This document shows, one piece after another, positions 60,446-64,000 of a DNA stretch of 64,000 nucleotides. Under the pieces are notes generated by a model. The model worked only from the letters and a program-made list of their open reading frames with translations. It searched no databases and was not told where the DNA came from. The stretch is from CAYWMP01 sp964459445. Its GTDB lineage: Bacteria; Desulfobacterota; DSM-4660; Desulfatiglandales; HGW-15. The translations under genes and the position numbers were made by a program. The stretch spans positions 62,001 through 126,000 of the forward strand of contig CAYWMP010000001.1 in the NCBI GenBank assembly GCA_964459445.1, read 5' to 3'. Each line of letters opens with the position of its first letter. Position 1 is the first letter of the stretch.

Positions 60446-62350
60446 TTACTTCCTCCTAAGAACCCTCTTATCCCCCACCCGCACGGTAACCTGGGAGCGA
60501 TCGAAGTATTCAATAAGGGGAATCGTGTATTTGCGGGAAGCCCCGGTCATCTCTTTGAATTGCGGGGTGTCTATTTCTCCCTTTTCTTTTATGTATGCCG
60601 TCAATCGATTTTTTAAATCATCGATAGCTTTCCGATGAAAATAGAGATCCTCCTTCACCTTAACCAGAATCCCATCCCCCACCATGACCTGGAGTACGTC
60701 TTTTCCCATATTCTTTGGAAATTTTCCTTTCAGGTCCTTGAAATAGGGCGGTTGGAGCCCGCCCTTTAAATATATGCCCTCAATTTCATGGCGCGCCTTC
60801 TCCTGATCCTGGCCTAGAGTAACTTTATGGGTCTTCAATCGCAGCACTTCCTGTTCCTGCACAATAACGTCGCCATTAATCAGTTGCCCGACGAGGTGAT
60901 TGAAAAGTTTCTGGTTACGCGCTCCAGCCGTTCTGCTCCGAAGTTCCTCCTTTAGAAGACCCGTTTTCAAAGGAAAGGCATCATGGAAAGTTGTTAAAGT
61001 TTCAAGCATTTCTTCCCTTGCTTGGGTATGGAATTCGGAATGGATGAGAGTCCCCCTCTCCTTGTCGTATTGTGTGACTTTTTTTTGTGCCATGAGGGGT
61101 TTTAAGGTCTCATCCAGCTTTTTCCTAGATATATTCATAAGAAAAGGAAGCTCATTTTGCTCAACTCCAAGAAAGCGCCCCAGAGAAATAAAGATCTCGG
61201 CGATATCGGATAGTGACCCTTCATTGAGAGTTTGCAGCTCGGCTAGGACTTTCTCGGAGAAGCGTTTCCGTTTCATGGGAAGGGCATGAAGTATTTCACC
61301 CCCTCCAATTGCGCGTACCGGCGAATAGCTTCTCAGGACATAATGATCTTTCCTTAAGACTGCGGTGGGCTCTTCAAGCCTCAGCTGCGCTAAACATGAG
61401 TCGCCCTGCGAGAGTTCGTCCCTATCGAGCAGCATGACTGTTGATAGTATTTCTGAAGTACCGGTATGGAAGCGTACCCTCTCTCTGTTCTTGAGTTTTC
61501 TGGGAGCGCTCGACAAAAGATCCAGTTGTACATCCACCATATAAGTCGTCCTGAGGGAATCCTTTGTGGCAACGATATCGCCTCTCTTGAGCTGGGCCTT
61601 TTCCACACCTTGCAAGTTAATTGCCGTCCTTAAACCGGCCCGTACTTCATTAACTTCACTATTGTGGACCTGGATGCCCCTAATGCGAGATGAATTACCT
61701 TCCGGGTAGATCGTGACCTCATCACCCGTCTGGATCTGCCCGGATACCGAAGTCCCTGTGATGACCGTCCCAAAGCCCTTCATGATAAATACGCGGTCGA
61801 TGGGGACACGAAAGAAATTCCCAATATCCCTCGCCGGTATCTCCTTTACCAGATCGTTGAGCACATCAACGAGATCCTTAATGCCATCCCCTTTAACAGC
61901 GGAGACTTCCACGATTGGTGAATCAGCCATAAAGGTGCCGGACAGGAAATCGGTCACATCCTCTTTCACCAGTTCAAGCCAGTCCGGCTCTACCATGTCG
62001 ATTTTTGTGAGGACAACCAACCCATGTTTGATCTTTAAGAGCTGACATATTTCCATATGTTCCCTTGTTTGGGGCATGACGCCTTCATCGGCCGCAATGA
62101 TCAAGGCCACAATATCGATTCCAGTGGCCCCTGCTACCATGTTCTTAACGAATTTTTCATGCCCCGGAACATCCACGATGCCCAGATGTTGTCCTCCGGG
62201 TAGGTCCATGTGAGCAAATCCCAACTCAATGGTTATGCCTCTCTCCTTTTCTTCCTTTAGACGATCCGTGTCTATGCCCGTCAGGGCCTTAATAAGAGTA
62301 GTCTTACCGTGATCAATGTGACCTGCAGTACCTAGGATGACTTGTTTCAT
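60446..62350 (-). CDS. selB: Selenocysteine-specific translation elongation factor SelB
   Basis: A 634-residue SelB. The N-terminal GTPase shows GTAGHIDHGKTTLIKALTG (G1), DVPGHEKFVKNM (G3), and TKID (G4), followed by EF-Tu-like beta-barrel domains. The C-terminal third is a series of winged helices that bind the SECIS hairpin. It brings Sec-tRNA to UGA codons. It matches the two selenoproteins found at 44612-48162. selA, selC and selD are not in the window. The ATG lacks a strong ribosome-binding site. Confidence 0.95.
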   Translation of the reverse strand: MKQVILGTAGHIDHGKTTLIKALTGIDTDRLKEEKERGITIELGFAHMDLPGGQHLGIVDVPGHEKFVKNMVAGATGIDIVALIIAADEGVMPQTREHMEICQLLKIKHGLVVLTKIDMVEPDWLELVKEDVTDFLSGTFMADSPIVEVSAVKGDGIKDLVDVLNDLVKEIPARDIGNFFRVPIDRVFIMKGFGTVITGTSVSGQIQTGDEVTIYPEGNSSRIRGIQVHNSEVNEVRAGLRTAINLQGVEKAQLKRGDIVATKDSLRTTYMVDVQLDLLSSAPRKLKNRERVRFHTGTSEILSTVMLLDRDELSQGDSCLAQLRLEEPTAVLRKDHYVLRSYSPVRAIGGGEILHALPMKRKRFSEKVLAELQTLNEGSLSDIAEIFISLGRFLGVEQNELPFLMNISRKKLDETLKPLMAQKKVTQYDKERGTLIHSEFHTQAREEMLETLTTFHDAFPLKTGLLKEELRSRTAGARNQKLFNHLVGQLINGDVIVQEQEVLRLKTHKVTLGQDQEKARHEIEGIYLKGGLQPPYFKDLKGKFPKNMGKDVLQVMVGDGILVKVKEDLYFHRKAIDDLKNRLTAYIKEKGEIDTPQFKEMTGASRKYTIPLIEYFDRSQVTVRVGDKRVLRRK

Positions 62351-62777
62351 TTTAGAAAAACCTATTTCGTTGGAATCATATTGGCGTTGTAACTACTCAG
62401 GTATTAGGTTCAGAGTTAAGGTTTCACTTTTTAGGATCAGCGCTTTGTCCATCGAGAATTCTTGTTTCTTCGTCAATCTCTATTTTTCCCGTCTATTTGC
62501 GTATCTGTTACCAAGCCGCAACGTCATTAAATATGTCATTCTCCTCAGGACTACAACCTTGAACCCTGAACCTTTTAACCTTAAATCTATCTGTTTTGTA
62601 TGTAAATAGAGGGTAACGATAATGCTGTCAAGCTCAATGCCTGAAGCTTATGGGAGTACTGGAACGGAGTTGAAGGATATAAAACCAGGAAGGCATGGGC
62701 ATTAGCCTAACAAAGAAATGGCCCCTCAGCGGGAGCTCGGGATCAGAGCCACAGTACCTTCATCAGGGACACTCCAG
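62351..62777. other. Intergenic region upstream of selB
   Basis: About 430 bases between the divergent 5' end of selB and the 3' end of the GIY-YIG gene. There is no convincing coding frame, tRNA-Sec or terminator. Confidence 0.5.
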
Positions 62778-63074
62778 TTATCTCTTGCTGAATTTAGAGA
62801 GATCTTTCAGATTAGCCAGATCTCCGGCAGCAAGGGCCTCTTTCTTGGCGCGTGACCATCTCTTGATTTGAGCTTCTCGGCGACGAGCATCGGAAAAGGA
62901 ATCTAACTTTTTAAAATAGAGAAGTTTTTTCGGAGGATCTAGGTTAGTGGTTCGGCAGGCACGACCTGACATATGTTCTTCAAACCTGCGGTCGAGATCA
63001 GTGGTAGATCCTATGTACAAATTTCCTGATTTCAGACGGAGAATATAAAGCCAGGCTGACATGGCTGTGCCCAT
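62778..63074 (-). CDS. GIY-YIG nuclease superfamily protein
   Basis: A 98-residue single-domain protein of the UPF0213/YhbQ type. WLYILRLKSGNLYIGST carries the GIY and YIG positions (YIL and YIG), followed by DLDRRFEEHMSGRACRTT and REAQIKRWSRAKKEALAAGD with the characteristic Arg and Glu. Members are single-domain endonuclease-like proteins of unclear role. Both the ATG at 63074 and one at 63062 are possible starts; GAGGGG lies 12 bases before the first. Confidence 0.85.
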   Translation of the reverse strand: MGTAMSAWLYILRLKSGNLYIGSTTDLDRRFEEHMSGRACRTTNLDPPKKLLYFKKLDSFSDARRREAQIKRWSRAKKEALAAGDLANLKDLSKFSKR

Positions 63075-63198
63075 GATATAGAGGCCCCTCGACTGGCTCA
63101 GGGCAATTCGACGCTTATGACTAATTTAAAGAGGCCGAAGGCCATGAGCAAGCAAAAAGGGGCGCCCACGTTAGTGGAGTGCCCCAGAGCGCGTCGAA

Positions 63199-63274
63199 TG
63201 GCTCCCCGGGACGGACTCGAACCGCCGACTAAGTGGTTAACAGCCACCCGCTCTACCAGCTGAGCTACCGGGGA
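63199..63274 (-). tRNA. tRNA-Asn (GTT)
   Basis: Acceptor TCCCCGG pairs with CCGGGGA, discriminator G, and CCA is encoded (63201-63199). The anticodon loop is CTGTTAA, giving GTT. The D-loop TAGCTCAGCTGGTAGAGC and T-loop TTCGAGT are canonical. It is 76 nt including CCA and appears intact. Confidence 0.97.
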
Positions 63275-63734
63275 TTATTTTGAATAATTATATAGATTAA
63301 AAACGGATTGTCTAACAAAATCGGATTTTGGAGTCAAACAATTTCTCACTCCTTATAATTGCTCCTCTTGTGAAATCCAGCAAAAACAGTGCCACCTCAT
63401 TTCATGTGGCATGAGCTCCAATAGACATAGGTGTACAGATCATTCCGGCTGAAGCAATGACATTGATGTCGGGGGCCCCAAAAAGGAAGACAGGATTCTG
63501 ATAACCTGCCTTAAACTGAACGATTGCCGCGCATCTCAATGCATTTAAGAATTCCAATCAAAGTGCCGATAAAAGCTACCGAGAGAGGAAAACCAAGGGG
63601 CCGAACATTCGCCATTTCCGCCCCATAGACCTGAAACCCCTGGCCGAGGCCAGCAGTCAATCATTTGCCTTAAACATTTCTCCAGGTTGTCAAGTTTTTC
63701 CTCGACTCAAGCTAAAGCATGGAGGCTTGCTGTT
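63275..63734. other. Intergenic region between tRNA-Asn and the final gene
   Basis: About 460 bases with no convincing gene. On the minus strand short frames exist, for instance one of about 51 codons around 63500-63660, but neither frame has a recognised product or clear ribosome-binding site. Confidence 0.4.
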
Positions 63735-64000
63735 TTGGAATTCAGAAGAATTCGATCATTCATTAACCTTTTCCTATTGTTTGCGCTCTTTTCATTTTCA
63801 GGCTGCGTTTCCCTTGCAACGGATGCCAGAAAAGAGGGATTCAACATCATTCAAAGGGGCTTTGCCTCTATTGACCCGAGCCCGCATCTTCACGAGGTTA
63901 TCGAGCTCGAGAAGGTCACCATACACGTTGTGGGCGATCGAAAATATTTTTCATGGAACAGGGCTGCTGCCTATGGTTCGCCCGTTGCAGGTTATGCCAA
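63735..64000 (+). CDS. Lipoprotein of unknown function, cut by window end
   Basis: A plus-strand frame beginning with TTG at 63735, nine bases after GGAGG (63721-63725). A basic start MEFRRIRSF and hydrophobic core lead to a lipobox FSGC (Cys at about residue 24), then TDARKEGFNIIQRGFASIDPS. It is a lipoprotein exported to the envelope. The C-terminal part is beyond the window, so no family was recognised. Confidence 0.65.
   Translation, partial: MEFRRIRSFINLFLLFALFSFSGCVSLATDARKEGFNIIQRGFASIDPSPHLHEVIELEKVTIHVVGDRKYFSWNRAAAYGSPVAGYA

Noticed and set aside
63500..63660. Minus-strand frames of about 51 codons with plausible composition
   Set aside because: They lack ribosome-binding sites and recognisable products, and two different frames look equally plausible.
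1..64000. CRISPR array, prophage or insertion sequence with transposase
   Set aside because: No evenly spaced direct repeats, integrase or transposase were seen. The repeats present are short, palindromic and non-coding.

Overview
The window looks like a chromosomal segment of an anaerobic Gram-negative bacterium of the Desulfobacterota (former Deltaproteobacteria), probably a sulfate reducer or a syntroph. The basis is: lipopolysaccharide and outer-membrane genes (waaA, bamD, an AsmA-type protein, lipoproteins), a stand-alone IMP cyclohydrolase, a DUF3786 gene, sigma-54-type regulation, and an HdrA/MvhD/Flx-type electron-transfer cluster encoded with selenocysteine. No 16S rRNA is present, so the placement is inference. 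No CRISPR array, transposase or phage gene was found.

Layout. 1-6463: a nucleotide-sugar dehydrogenase cut by the window edge, a radical SAM protein, larC, then pgpA-cinA-thpR. 6857-10608: recA-alaS with no recX between them. 10622-17912: housekeeping genes (bamD, trxA, radA, a UspA protein, patatin, nitroreductase, an SH3-domain protein, the purH N-terminal domain). 18057-26588: DUF3786, waaA, glgC, a HAD phosphatase with a tiny Cys-rich partner, an MltD-like lytic transglycosylase with LysM repeats, and a zinc-finger/J-domain protein. 26770-37281: a GHMP kinase, two PilT-type ATPases, a GNAT acetyltransferase beside a histone-deacetylase-like enzyme, and a 1134-residue AsmA-like protein. 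37387-41389: Nudix, CDP-alcohol phosphotransferase, and an SPFH protein with a zinc-ribbon partner.

41438-48162 is the most notable region. It is a minus-strand cluster hdrA-mvhD-(two Fe-S proteins)-(FAD/NAD reductase) resembling HdrA plus FlxDCBA, without hdrB or hdrC. Both hdrA and mvhD contain an in-frame TGA at a position normally occupied by cysteine. Each TGA is followed 15-16 nt later by a small hairpin with GG in its loop, the form of a bacterial SECIS element. Naive ORF calling therefore shortens hdrA by 103 codons and splits mvhD. The selenocysteine elongation factor selB (60446-62350) lies about 12 kb away, with yqeC and xdhC of the selenium-dependent molybdenum hydroxylase system.

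48465-54291 holds a histidine kinase with a Rossmann-like N-terminus, its NtrC-type sigma-54 activator, an archaemetzincin protease, and two paralogous GcvH-like proteins with doubled four-Cys motifs. A near-consensus sigma-54 promoter precedes the first GcvH-like gene, which suggests the two-component pair controls it. 54619-64000 carries a VanZ-sulfatase fusion, a macrodomain protein, the selenium genes, a GIY-YIG protein, tRNA-Asn and a lipoprotein cut by the window end.

The intergenic DNA is colonised by short palindromic elements with related ends (AGACCTATGCAAAACGCCC-like). Several overlap the stop codon of the adjacent gene.
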